A stretch of DNA of 24,256 bases from a virus: the IMG/VR virus record IMGVR_UViG_3300031772_000276, positions 1-24,256 of that record. One strand, 5' to 3'. The notes below the pieces were generated by a model. That model was not told where the DNA came from, ran no database searches, and saw nothing but the letters and a program-made list of their open reading frames with translations. The position numbers and the translations under genes were made by a program. How positions within the stretch are numbered: position 1 is the first letter of the stretch; each line of letters opens with the position of its first letter. Positions 12,762 through 20,680 of the stretch are shown one piece after another.

Positions 12762-13457
12762 ATGGCCAAGACTCGCTTCTACCTGAACGAGTCTGCGGCC
12801 ACGACGCTGACGCCTGCCTTCGACGGCTCATGGGAGCAGACGGGGCAGGCGGTGCGGCGCATGATGTACCCGTACAAGAGCAACACGACGCTGACGGGGA
12901 TGACGGTGACGGTCCCGACTACCACGACGCAGGACATTCTGGCGCGGCAGTATCAGTCGCCTCCCCTGCGTGCGGCGATCAACTTCAAGACGTCGGTGCA
13001 GATGTCGATACGATGCTCGGAGAGCCTTGCGGCGGCAAACGCCTACCTTGCGTTCGTGCTTCGGGTGATCTCTGGCGATGGACAGGGAACGGTGCGCGGG
13101 ACCATCGACTCGCGGCAGACTACGACGGGAGCGACGGAGTTTCCCACCACGGCCAATGCCGCGACAAGAATCTGGGACATCGCCGCCTCCGCGAACACGA
13201 TCTACGGTCAGGTGGGCGACATCATCGTTTTTGAGGTGGGCGTCAGAGCGAACTCGCCGGGGAGCGCACAGTCGGCGGTGCTGACGTTCGGCGACAACAA
13301 CGCGAACGACCTGCCGCTCACGAGCGCGAATACGAACAACTACAACCCGTGGCTCGACCTCGGAATGTACTGCTTCGGCGGCTTCGACCTTCAGAATTGG
13401 ACGCCGAGCGCTCTGCGCGTTGGCGATGGCATGGGGACAACGGAGAGGTTTAGGTGA
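12762..13457 (+). CDS. Putative virion protein, beta-rich, 231 aa
   Basis: Begins AKTRFYLNESAATTLTPAFD and GSWEQTGQAVRRMMYPYKSN, then strands AINFKTSVQMSIRCSESLAA and AYLAFVLRVISGDGQGTVRG, and IVFEVGVRANSPGSAQSAVL. The section TFGDNNANDLPLTSANTNNY followed by NPWLDLGMYC is typical of phage surface proteins with a receptor- or glycan-facing beta-sandwich. No membrane segment or enzyme motif is seen. It follows the previous gene by one base and its stop overlaps the next start (GTGA), so it is translated as part of the set. Confidence 0.6.
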   Translation: MAKTRFYLNESAATTLTPAFDGSWEQTGQAVRRMMYPYKSNTTLTGMTVTVPTTTTQDILARQYQSPPLRAAINFKTSVQMSIRCSESLAAANAYLAFVLRVISGDGQGTVRGTIDSRQTTTGATEFPTTANAATRIWDIAASANTIYGQVGDIIVFEVGVRANSPGSAQSAVLTFGDNNANDLPLTSANTNNYNPWLDLGMYCFGGFDLQNWTPSALRVGDGMGTTERFR

Positions 13458-14026
13458 ACGTCTACATCGTTCCGATTATCTATTCCGCGTGGGGACCGTT
13501 CACCTCAATACGGGTGCCGAAGTACATGACCCCTGCGGACAAGTTCTCCATGCTCGACTACGGATGGGAGCCGACCTGCCTACTCGTGACTGAGACGGCA
13601 ACCGCTTCTGGCAACGACGTCATCGACCTGAGCCTGCTCGATGCGAACGTCGGCAACACGAACAAGATGCGGAACGATCTCCGGGCGGTCAATCTGCCGG
13701 GGACGTGGCTCGACAACACGACAACGAACCGTCACGTTGCGAGGGTGACGGCGGCTGTCTCTCAGGTCATGCAGCACCTGAAGAAGTACCTCACGACCTA
13801 CATCGACAACGTACGCTCTGCCCACGGCATCTTCACGAACCAGACCCTCGGCACGCAGTGGGGGTCGCTGACCGCTGACCAGCAGAAGATATACGGCGAC
13901 GCGATGGTGGCCTGCGGCTACGACATTTCATGGTTCGTCCCGACAACGACCATCGAAGAGACGCTCGACTACATCGCGTCGATTGCGAAGGATCAGCCGA
14001 TTGCTGTGGGGCTGATGACAGTATGA
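13454..14026 (+). CDS. Hypothetical virion-cluster protein, 190 aa
   Basis: GTG start in an overlap with the upstream stop. Unlike its neighbours it is mixed alpha/beta: N-terminal strands NVYIVPIIYSAWGPFTSIRV, a helix near ARVTAAVSQVMQHLKKYLTT, a second helix TADQQKIYGDAMVACGYDIS and a C-terminal helix TIEETLDYIASIAKDQPIAV. No known motif is recognised. The helix-rich composition suggests an assembly or connector function among fibre-like proteins, but this is a guess. Its stop overlaps the next ATG as ATGA. Confidence 0.6.
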   Translation: MNVYIVPIIYSAWGPFTSIRVPKYMTPADKFSMLDYGWEPTCLLVTETATASGNDVIDLSLLDANVGNTNKMRNDLRAVNLPGTWLDNTTTNRHVARVTAAVSQVMQHLKKYLTTYIDNVRSAHGIFTNQTLGTQWGSLTADQQKIYGDAMVACGYDISWFVPTTTIEETLDYIASIAKDQPIAVGLMTV

Positions 14027-15261
14027 CCGTCACCGACAACTTCAACCGCGCCTCCCTTGGCACGGATTGGGCGCAGCGCTGGCCGACGTTACAGATATAC
14101 AACAGCGCCGAGGTTCTCGTCAACGTCAACAACGACGAGTGCCGTGCGGATTGGGTTGCCAATGTCTGCCACCGCAATCAGCGGGCACAGATCACAGTCG
14201 CACAGATTCACTCTGCCAACTACACGCAGTACATCGGCGTCTCGCTGCGAGGGCTTGGGGCGGTTTCGACGAACAAGACCTACTACGGATTTCAGTGCGA
14301 CCGCATCTCGCAGTATTGCTTCTCGTACGTTGACTACGTCTCGACGATGTACCTGAACGGCGGGGCGACGGGTGTTGCGGTCAACGACGTCATCAAGATG
14401 GAGATCGTTGGCACGACGCTGAAGGCGTGGGTCAATTCGACGGAGCTGGTCAACACAACGTCGAGCGACATCTACGGCGGGCAGGTTGGTGTTTGCGGGT
14501 TTGACAACGCGCCACACACCGGATCGGACTCGACTCGGGGTGATAACTTCGAGGCATCGTGGGACGATTGGGCTGGCGTCTTCCCTGATCGTTCGGACTA
14601 CCTGACGGGAGCGACAAGCTCGTCTCCGTCCGGCACGGCGATCATCAACGCGGCATCGAACGTCGTGTACGCTTACATCGTCGGCTATTACAGCGGCGGG
14701 GCATGGTCGGTGTCGAGCGTGTCCTTTGGTGGACAGGCCATGTCCCTCGTGTCCGCGTACGACCATCCAGAGCAGGTCAACCATCGTTCGGAAATCTGGA
14801 AGCTGGTGAACCCGCCGACGGGAAGTCAGACGCTCTCGTGGACGTTGTCAGCGACAGTGGTCACACTGTCGGGCTGGTGCAGCTTCGGTAAGGCGGGGAC
14901 GCAGCGGACGGTGGCGAAGGCCGCCGCAGGCGCTACGATTGTCTCCCCGAGCGTGTCCAGCATCGACAGCGCGACCGGAGAGGTGATACTGTCGGTGATC
15001 TCGTACTTCGGGGGAAACTCCAAGATTTGCAACAACTCGACGAACGACATCACCAACAGGTACTATCAGGACACCGATTGGTACGACATGGCGACGAGCT
15101 GGAAGGACGGCGTCGCGAGCACGACCGTCGGCTGGACGATCAGCGGACAGGACAACAGCAGGTGGACGATCCAAGCGTTCTCTGTTCAAGCTGGGGACAG
15201 GCCATCGTTCCAGATACGTCCACTGAGGCCCGCGATCTTCACACCGGGATTTGGGAGATGA
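14023..15261 (+). CDS. Two-domain lectin-like virion protein, 412 aa
   Basis: ATG 14023 is chosen because the in-frame extension upstream is shadow of the previous gene and the start is an ATGA overlap. The first domain (about 1-185) has DNFNRASLGTDWAQRWPT, IGVSLRGLGAVSTNKTYYGF, DVIKMEIVGTTLKAWVNSTE and QVGVCGFDNAPH, and ends GDNFEASW: a concanavalin/LamG-like sandwich. The second (about 190-395) has YAYIVGYYSGGAWSVSSVSF, GGQAMSLVSAYD, IWKLVNPPTGSQTLSWTLSA, and GWTISGQDNSRWTIQAFSVQ, a pattern seen in phage and bacterial surface proteins. It probably binds carbohydrate on the virion surface. Confidence 0.65.
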   Translation: MTVTDNFNRASLGTDWAQRWPTLQIYNSAEVLVNVNNDECRADWVANVCHRNQRAQITVAQIHSANYTQYIGVSLRGLGAVSTNKTYYGFQCDRISQYCFSYVDYVSTMYLNGGATGVAVNDVIKMEIVGTTLKAWVNSTELVNTTSSDIYGGQVGVCGFDNAPHTGSDSTRGDNFEASWDDWAGVFPDRSDYLTGATSSSPSGTAIINAASNVVYAYIVGYYSGGAWSVSSVSFGGQAMSLVSAYDHPEQVNHRSEIWKLVNPPTGSQTLSWTLSATVVTLSGWCSFGKAGTQRTVAKAAAGATIVSPSVSSIDSATGEVILSVISYFGGNSKICNNSTNDITNRYYQDTDWYDMATSWKDGVASTTVGWTISGQDNSRWTIQAFSVQAGDRPSFQIRPLRPAIFTPGFGR

Positions 15262-15264
15262 CCG

Positions 15265-16662
15265 TTGGCCAGCTTCAGACAATCGCGATCTCTGCGGTTC
15301 AACAATATACTCGCGTCAATTCCCGAGTCGGTGGATGTCACCGGGACGGGCGCGTGCTCTCAGGCGGCGCAAACCGCTTCGGGTACTGGCCAGCACTACG
15401 CGGGGTCCGGTAGCGCAACACAGGCGGCTCAGACCGCCAGTGGCAGCGGCACTCAGTACCTCAACATCACTGGCACCGGGGCCGCGACTCAGGCGGCTCA
15501 GACTGCAAGCGGAACGGGCAAGCACTACGCTGGCGCGGGAGCCGTAACGCAGGCCGCCCAGACCGCCAGCGGCACAGGTTCGGAAGTATTCACTGCTACT
15601 GGCGCGGCGACACAGGCCGCCCAGACAGCAACGGGTTCGGGGTCTGAGGTCTTCACCGCGACGGGTGCCCCCACTCAGGCGGCGCAGACTGCAACGGGAA
15701 CAGGCTCCGAAGTTTTCAGCGGTTCGGGAGCGGCAACACAGGCGGCGCAAACCGCCAACGGTACGGGACAGCATACTGCGGGACAGGGCGCCTGTACTCA
15801 AGCCGCTCAGACCGCAACTGGCTCGGGCGCTCTCGTCTTCACATCGACGGGCGCTGCTACTCAGGCCGCTGAAACCGCTGCTGGTACGGGTGACGTCCCC
15901 GGCGTGTTCAGTGGAAGCGGGGCCGTGGTGCAGGCTGCCCAGACTGCCTCCGGCACTGGTCAGCACTTCGCCGGGCAGGGCGCGGCATCTCAGGCAGCGC
16001 AGACAGCGAGCGGGACGGGCGCCGAGGCGTACTCGGGCACGGGGTCCGCGACACAGGCCGCAGAGACGGCGTCTGGATCAGGCTCGGAGGTGTTCACCTC
16101 CACTGGTGCAGCGACGCAGGCGGCAGAGACTGCGTCCGGTACTGGCGACAATCAGAACGGTGTCACCGGGACGGGCGCGGTCACTCAGGCTGCCCAGACT
16201 TCAAGCGGAACAGGGCAGAGCACATCAGGACAGGGTGCCGTTTCACAGGCGGCACAGACAGCAAGTGGTACTGGCCAGTACATCCTCTCGGGGAGCGGCG
16301 CGGTGCTTCAGGCCGCCGAAGTGTGCTCTGGCTCTGGAACCGCTGGTGGTAACATCACCGGGACCGCAGCCTGCACACAGGCCGCTCAGGTCTGCGAGGG
16401 ATACTCTCCCTCGGGCGAAAAGAGCGGAGGCTCTGACGGTATCGGTGGCAGGCGTCGCAAGCGGATCATCAAGGGTCCGATTTGGAAGGACATCTACTCG
16501 AAGTATGCCAAGGGCGAGCTGCACAGTGGCCGGAAGGACGGCCCCATCGTGACGAACCCGAGGCAGGGCCGAGCGATTGCGTACTCCGTCGAGGAGAAGG
16601 CTCAGGAGAAGCGCCCGGTGTACGACGATGAGATGGAGAACCCATTCAACAAACAACACTGA
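15265..16662 (+). CDS. Protein with 17 Gly/Ala/Thr/Gln repeats and basic C-terminal domain
   Basis: The TTG start at 15265 has GGGAG upstream (15253-15257) and gives 465 residues. After about 25 residues come 17 tandem repeats of 20-23 residues (about residues 26-380) with core GxGAxTQAAQTASGTG and a variable 4-7 residue linker such as SEVFT or QHYA. Such regular short repeats would suit a fibre or beta-solenoid. The last 70 residues differ: GGRRRKRIIKGPIWKDIYSK, then YAKGELHSGRKDGPIVTNPR and QGRAIAYSVEEKA, which resembles the small phage domain DUF6496 (GxLxSGxxxxVxxxxQAxAIAxS). Function is unknown; a virion fibre or spike is the simplest reading. Confidence 0.7.
   Translation: MASFRQSRSLRFNNILASIPESVDVTGTGACSQAAQTASGTGQHYAGSGSATQAAQTASGSGTQYLNITGTGAATQAAQTASGTGKHYAGAGAVTQAAQTASGTGSEVFTATGAATQAAQTATGSGSEVFTATGAPTQAAQTATGTGSEVFSGSGAATQAAQTANGTGQHTAGQGACTQAAQTATGSGALVFTSTGAATQAAETAAGTGDVPGVFSGSGAVVQAAQTASGTGQHFAGQGAASQAAQTASGTGAEAYSGTGSATQAAETASGSGSEVFTSTGAATQAAETASGTGDNQNGVTGTGAVTQAAQTSSGTGQSTSGQGAVSQAAQTASGTGQYILSGSGAVLQAAEVCSGSGTAGGNITGTAACTQAAQVCEGYSPSGEKSGGSDGIGGRRRKRIIKGPIWKDIYSKYAKGELHSGRKDGPIVTNPRQGRAIAYSVEEKAQEKRPVYDDEMENPFNKQH
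15340..16404 (+). repeat. 17 tandem coding repeats of about 63 bp
   Basis: Each unit encodes a core such as GTGAATQAAQTASGTG. The protein is well conserved but codons differ from unit to unit: the Ala-Ala-Gln triplet is written many ways, and the same serine is encoded by TCG, TCC, TCT, AGT and AGC. Units are 60-69 nt long because the linker varies by up to three residues. Confidence 0.9.
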
Positions 16663-16670
16663 GGTAGTGT

Positions 16671-17876
16671 ATGGCTGAGGAAGTGAAGGACGGGACACTT
16701 GAGGGCGCTCCGGCGCCAACGGGGGAGCAACAGCAGGCGGAACACTCTACGCCCCCCGCCTTCGATCCGTCGAAGGTAGACCCCAACGACGGCGACGCGC
16801 TCGTCAATTTGTCCGACGAGCAGATCGAGGCAGTACACAAGTTTCAAACCGCCACACCGACCCCCGAGAAGGCCCCGGCGACGGACACGCCTGCCCCGGA
16901 CACGGTTGTGAAGCCCGCAGGCTCTCCCGCGCCTGCCGGAAGTGCGACGGTGTACGCAGGGAAGTACGCATCGACTGACGATCTCTTGAAAGGTGTCGGG
17001 GAGATCGGAAAGAAGGTGGGTGCTGATGATGTTGCTATGCAGGTCGTGATCGACGCAGCGAAGAAGAGCGGCGACTTCAGTTCGGTCGAGACGCTCTACA
17101 AGCTGTACGAGTCGCGGCTTGGTGCTGTGGCAGCCTCGGAGACAGGGGACTCGACCGCGCCCGGTGAGGATACCGCCGTCGATATAGCCGCGCTTCAGCG
17201 CGATCCCGAAGTCACCGCTCAGATTGACAGCCTGACCACATCACAGCTCGCGCAGTCCAACCTCGCGCAACAGATGGCCGCGAAGGGTCTTGCCCTCCCC
17301 AAGAACATGGAGGAGTTCTCGACCCTGACAGAGGTAGCGCCATACTTTGCGATGGCTTTCCAACAGGCTTACAAGGAGCTGTTCACCGCCAACCTCGAAG
17401 AGGCCAAGGGCTTCGTCGAGGCGGAGAGGTCACTGGAATCTTCCAATGCGCGGGTGATTACCACCGACACTCAGTCCATTCAGGACTTCGCGAAGGAGCA
17501 GGGTTTCAAGCTCTCCGATGCGGAGGTCGCTGCGGTCAAGACGGCAGCTCTGGCGAACCCCGGAAACTACGAGTCTCGCTACGGGCACAAGTTCTTGCGC
17601 GAAGGCGCACTGCGGGATCAGTTTATGATTACCGCGATGCCGTCCAAGCTCGCAGAGATCAAGATCGCAAAGGAAGCGGAGGGCAGGATGCAGGCGGTGA
17701 ACGATCTCAAGAATATCCACCGGAAGGAAGTCACTTCCATTGGGACGTCGCGCCTCACGACCAAGACCCGCGCCGCGCAGAAGATGCCTGATCTCAACGA
17801 CCCCGATGTGGTTGCTCAGCTCCCGATGGCGGCGCTGGAAGACCCCGAGGGGTACTTCAAACAGTTCACGAAGTAA
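16671..17876 (+). CDS. Putative scaffold protein
   Basis: This 401-residue protein lies directly before the major capsid gene, the usual place for the scaffold. It has an acidic, Pro/Ala/Thr-rich disordered N-terminus (PAPTGEQQQAEHS; ATDTPAPDTVVKPAG), then helical segments with LLKGVGEIGKKVGADDVAMQ, IDAAKKSGDFSSVETLYKLY, SQLAQSNLAQQMAAKG and ELFTANLEEAKGFVEAERSL. Charged, helical and low in Cys, it fits a coiled scaffold. The C-terminus AQLPMAALEDPEGYFKQFTK may contact the capsid shell. No protease motif is visible. A weak GAGGT ribosome site precedes the ATG. Confidence 0.7.
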   Translation: MAEEVKDGTLEGAPAPTGEQQQAEHSTPPAFDPSKVDPNDGDALVNLSDEQIEAVHKFQTATPTPEKAPATDTPAPDTVVKPAGSPAPAGSATVYAGKYASTDDLLKGVGEIGKKVGADDVAMQVVIDAAKKSGDFSSVETLYKLYESRLGAVAASETGDSTAPGEDTAVDIAALQRDPEVTAQIDSLTTSQLAQSNLAQQMAAKGLALPKNMEEFSTLTEVAPYFAMAFQQAYKELFTANLEEAKGFVEAERSLESSNARVITTDTQSIQDFAKEQGFKLSDAEVAAVKTAALANPGNYESRYGHKFLREGALRDQFMITAMPSKLAEIKIAKEAEGRMQAVNDLKNIHRKEVTSIGTSRLTTKTRAAQKMPDLNDPDVVAQLPMAALEDPEGYFKQFTK

Positions 17877-17888
17877 GGAGAAACAAAC

Positions 17889-19241
17889 GTGGCTTACACG
17901 ATTTTCAGTCTCACCGGGCGGGCGAACCCGAATATCCTCGCCGAGAAGCTGTACCGCCAACAGTGGAAGCGGAACAGTTTCGGTCTGTGGGTGGCCCCGG
18001 AGTTCATCAAGGCAACCCGCGACACCAGTGACGTCGTGGTTCCGGGCGTCGATGAGAGCGGCGTGAAGTTCGTCGGCTCCCCCATCGAGGTCTTCAAGCA
18101 GTTCGTCACACAGGGTAAGACGACCCTCGACATCCCGGTGCGCGTCCGTCTGACGGGCAACCCGGTGTACGGCGACAAAGTGCTGAAGGGCACCGAAGAG
18201 AGCGGCAAGATCGTCTTCCGCACGGTCAAGATCAACCTGACCCGGAAGGCGTACATGAAGCCGTCGCTCATCTCGGCCCAGATCACCCTGCCGTATCTGG
18301 AAAACCTGATGATGGAGGCGTCGGAGTATCTGACGCAGTGGTTCAACGACTACCATCCCGGCAACTTCATTCAGGCGATGTGCGCTGGTGGGTCCATCGA
18401 CCTCATCAATGGAGTGGCGGCTGGTGGGCGTGGTCAGACGATCATGTCGCACCCGCACTTCTACGTCCTCGGGATCGGCAAGATCACATGGGCCAACAGG
18501 CCGGGCAGTGCCGCGTACGAAACCGCCGTCACAACTCAGGTGGACAACGCGAGCAGCTCCACGACCCACGCGGTCACTGTGAAGAAGCTCGCAGGACTCG
18601 TCCTCGAAGCGCAGCGTCAGAGGATTCAGCCGCTCGTTATGAAGGCCGGGTTCCGGCGCTACGCGATCTGGCTGAGCGACGCTCAGTGGCATCAGCTCCG
18701 TCAGGACACGGAGTTCAAAGACTTCTACATCCGGCTCCCCAATGAGCTGGACAATCACCCGTTGGCAACTGGTGCGCGGGCGGACCTGCACGGCGCGATC
18801 ATCTACGTCGATCAGAATATGCCGCACGTTTCCACCAACACCAACTACGACTCCAACTACGAGCGCCCCGCGTCGAACAAGCAGGTCTACGGACCCGCCC
18901 CGACCGCAGCCGAGTTCGCGGCTGGCTACGTCGTGGGCAACATGATCGAGCGTAGGTCCGACCTTCCCCGGAAGATCGGGTTCCTCATCGGTCAGAGCGC
19001 CCTCTCGGTTGGTGTGGGTGTCCCGGTCAGCGGTGGGAAGAAGGGGCCGTCCATGCAGTTCGTCGAGCAGTTCGATGACTACGGAGCCATCTCGGGCATC
19101 GGGATCGCGACGATTCAGTCGGTCGTGCGCTCCGACATCTACGATCAGGACGGCGTGACCGGACTGACCGCTGGCGACTTCTACGAGAACACCAGCTCGC
19201 TCGTGTTCTGCTCCAACAGCCCCGACTCCGTGATTGCGTAG
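17889..19241 (+). CDS. Major capsid protein, N4 gp56-like
   Basis: This 450-residue protein is the probable shell protein (HK97 fold). GTG 17889 follows AAGGAG (17875-17880). The N-terminus (GRANPNILAEKLYRQQWKRN) and the segment EVFKQFVTQGKTTLDIPVRV followed by RLTGNPVYGDKVLKGTEES then GKIVFRTVKINLTRKAYM match the N4 gp56/DUF4043 capsid pattern, in which a K/Q-rich E-loop precedes L-GxxVxGDxxLxGxEE. Later AGFRRYAIWLSDAQWHQLRQ and the C-terminal beta/alpha part fit the A-domain. Its position after the scaffold and its size agree. A perfect 10-bp hairpin follows the stop, which may set expression above the next genes. Confidence 0.82.
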   Translation: MAYTIFSLTGRANPNILAEKLYRQQWKRNSFGLWVAPEFIKATRDTSDVVVPGVDESGVKFVGSPIEVFKQFVTQGKTTLDIPVRVRLTGNPVYGDKVLKGTEESGKIVFRTVKINLTRKAYMKPSLISAQITLPYLENLMMEASEYLTQWFNDYHPGNFIQAMCAGGSIDLINGVAAGGRGQTIMSHPHFYVLGIGKITWANRPGSAAYETAVTTQVDNASSSTTHAVTVKKLAGLVLEAQRQRIQPLVMKAGFRRYAIWLSDAQWHQLRQDTEFKDFYIRLPNELDNHPLATGARADLHGAIIYVDQNMPHVSTNTNYDSNYERPASNKQVYGPAPTAAEFAAGYVVGNMIERRSDLPRKIGFLIGQSALSVGVGVPVSGGKKGPSMQFVEQFDDYGAISGIGIATIQSVVRSDIYDQDGVTGLTAGDFYENTSSLVFCSNSPDSVIA

Positions 19242-19258
19242 TCGAGTATATGAATGGA

Positions 19259-19286
19259 TACCGGGGTGTATGATCCCACCCCGGTA
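19259..19286 (+). terminator. Hairpin after the major capsid gene
   Basis: TACCGGGGTG (19259-19268) pairs perfectly with CACCCCGGTA (19277-19286) around an 8-nt loop. No T-run follows, so it may be a partial terminator or a 3' stabilising structure for capsid mRNA rather than a full stop. Confidence 0.5.
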
Positions 19287-19324
19287 GACCACAACAGTTG
19301 GATCAACGAGAAGGAGATACACAA

Positions 19325-19636
19325 GTGGCAAACTACCTGCAACAGATCGTCGCGACCCGGCAGAGTTCGGACGCGGTTGAGTTTGGGTACCCTGCTGGTG
19401 CTCAGGTGTTCGTGATGGGGAACGGCGTGAATCAGTTCCATCTGATTTTCGGCCCCGCCTCCGGCGACACCATCACCAGCGCGGGACTCGACGCAGCCTA
19501 CGCGAACGCGCCCAACGGGTCGTTCTACGTCTGCGGCGACGGCGTCACGACCAAGAAGATCGCGATCAAGTTCGGCAACGCCGGACTGAAGACCGGGTCG
19601 TTCTTGTTCAGCTCGGCGGCTTACGCCACCGTGTAG
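19325..19636 (+). CDS. Small head-associated protein, 103 aa
   Basis: GTG 19325 is set by AAGGAGA at 19311-19317; a longer in-frame ATG at 19298 lies upstream of that site. The protein is compact and beta-rich: ANYLQQIVATRQSSDAVEFG, YPAGAQVFVMGNGVNQFHLI, TSAGLDAAYANAPNGSFYVC and KKIAIKFGNAGLKTGSFLFS. It directly follows the capsid gene, so a decoration or cement protein is the most likely role. The family is not recognised. A second hairpin follows. Confidence 0.65.
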   Translation: MANYLQQIVATRQSSDAVEFGYPAGAQVFVMGNGVNQFHLIFGPASGDTITSAGLDAAYANAPNGSFYVCGDGVTTKKIAIKFGNAGLKTGSFLFSSAAYATV

Positions 19637-19656
19637 TCGCTTCAGAAGATGTCAAC

Positions 19657-19692
19657 GCAGGGGCCATAGGCTACAAGGCCCGTGGCCCCTGC
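19657..19692 (+). terminator. Hairpin with alternative pairing after the small head gene
   Basis: GCAGGGGCC (19657-19665) pairs with GGCCCCTGC (19684-19692), followed by TTCATTC. GGGCC (19661-19665) can instead pair with GGCCC (19677-19681), so two exclusive folds exist. It could be a weak terminator or attenuator before the next block. Confidence 0.5.
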
Positions 19693-19714
19693 TTCATTCA
19701 ATCAGGAGAAGACT

Positions 19715-20041
19715 ATGGCGTGGCTCAGAGCAACAGCGCACTACAAGGGGTACTTCCCGCTGGACGCTGGCGGGGTGATGCTCGGTGGATACGGTCCCAA
19801 AGAGGTGACGCCCGATGTGTTCGCTGCTCAGGTGGCAGCACAAAACTTCCCGTTCGTTGTACAGTGTGACCGGGAGGGGAATTACCTCGTGGACGTCCCC
19901 GCTGTCGAGATCAAGACCGAGGTTCTCGTCGCCGCGACGGTGGCCAAGGTCGCTGGCGTGACGAACGAGGTGGCAGAGGAGAAGGTCGCGGAGGCTCAGC
20001 CCGCTGTCGAGGTTGAGACGTCCAAGAAGAAAGGGAAGTAG
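19715..20041 (+). CDS. Hypothetical structural-block protein, 108 aa
   Basis: ATG 19715 has AGGAGAAG just upstream; an in-frame GTG at 19682 lies inside the hairpin and is rejected. The N-terminal part is a small folded segment (AWLRATAHYKGYFPLDAGGV, YGPKEVTPDVFAAQVAAQNF, VVQCDREGNYLVDVPAVEIK). The C-terminal third is Val/Ala/Glu-rich and ends KKKGK, like a disordered tail. The family is not recognised. Position between head genes and adaptors suggests a minor head component. Confidence 0.6.
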   Translation: MAWLRATAHYKGYFPLDAGGVMLGGYGPKEVTPDVFAAQVAAQNFPFVVQCDREGNYLVDVPAVEIKTEVLVAATVAKVAGVTNEVAEEKVAEAQPAVEVETSKKKGK

Positions 20042-20043
20042 CC

Positions 20044-20679
20044 GTGGCGAACCGGATCAACCGAAACCTTCGGTGGGTGAAGCGCCAGCTCGACAAGGCT
20101 GGCCTCGCCGACGTCCTCGAAGAGGAAATCCTCGACGCGATGTCTGGTGTCGAGCTGGAAATCTTGGGGCGCACCGGGAGCATCATCGACAAGACGGCGC
20201 TCACGTTCGACTCCACCGCTCCTCACGACACAGGCCAGTACGTCCTCGGGGCGACTCAGGGGAGCGTGCTGACGGTGGCTCCCCCGGCGACGTGGTCCAA
20301 GACGCTCACGCTCACCAACAGCATCGAGCAGTACGAGGCGCTGAAGGCCGAGATCATCAGCGGGGAGCAGCCGGAGATCGTGTTGCAGATGAACGGCTCG
20401 CTCTACTTCTGGCCCGTGGGGGTCGATGGCGACATCGTTACCATCTACTCCATCGCGACGAAGGGGGCCTACTCTCAGGTGGAGGGGGCTGGCGATCCGA
20501 CCGTTGATTGGGGATGGGACCAGACCCTCCGCTACGGAGCGCTGTCGCGGCTGCTGCCGCCCGGCAATCCGTGGGAGAAGAAGTACGAGGACGAGTACAA
20601 AACTCAGGCTCACACGGCTATCCAACAGAGCGGCGCACCGCTGCTCGTGGACCACAGCAGCAACAGGTTGGGATTCTGA
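20044..20679 (+). CDS. Putative head-tail adaptor (first of two)
   Basis: This 211-residue protein starts at GTG 20044, two bases after the upstream stop, with AAAGGGAA inside the upstream gene as ribosome site. The N-terminal helices (RINRNLRWVKRQLDKAGLAD, VLEEEILDAMSGVELEILGR), an inserted beta segment and the C-terminal helical part (RYGALSRLLPPGNPWEKKYE, DEYKTQAHTAIQQ) resemble P22 gp4/T7 gp11-type adaptor proteins that sit under the portal. The match is by layout. A related-looking protein follows, which supports a connector function. Confidence 0.55.
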   Translation: MANRINRNLRWVKRQLDKAGLADVLEEEILDAMSGVELEILGRTGSIIDKTALTFDSTAPHDTGQYVLGATQGSVLTVAPPATWSKTLTLTNSIEQYEALKAEIISGEQPEIVLQMNGSLYFWPVGVDGDIVTIYSIATKGAYSQVEGAGDPTVDWGWDQTLRYGALSRLLPPGNPWEKKYEDEYKTQAHTAIQQSGAPLLVDHSSNRLGF

Positions 20680-20680
20680 C

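Noticed and set aside
11537-12769. 410-codon open frame on the minus strand
   Set aside because: It covers several plus-strand genes with clear starts and overlaps. The Arg/Gly-rich product looks like shadow.
15340-16404. CRISPR-like array
   Set aside because: The repeat is in-frame coding with no constant DNA repeat or unique spacers; unit DNA differs throughout.
15665-16552. 295-codon plus-strand frame in the repeat region
   Set aside because: It is an alternate frame of the repeat protein, rich in Arg and Pro. The 15265 frame has the conserved repeats and C-terminal domain.
17430-19331. 633-codon open frame on the minus strand
   Set aside because: It is antisense to the scaffold and capsid genes. 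Its product is rich in Arg, Val, His and Asp in the way expected of the reverse of GC-rich codons. No motif or ribosome site is seen.
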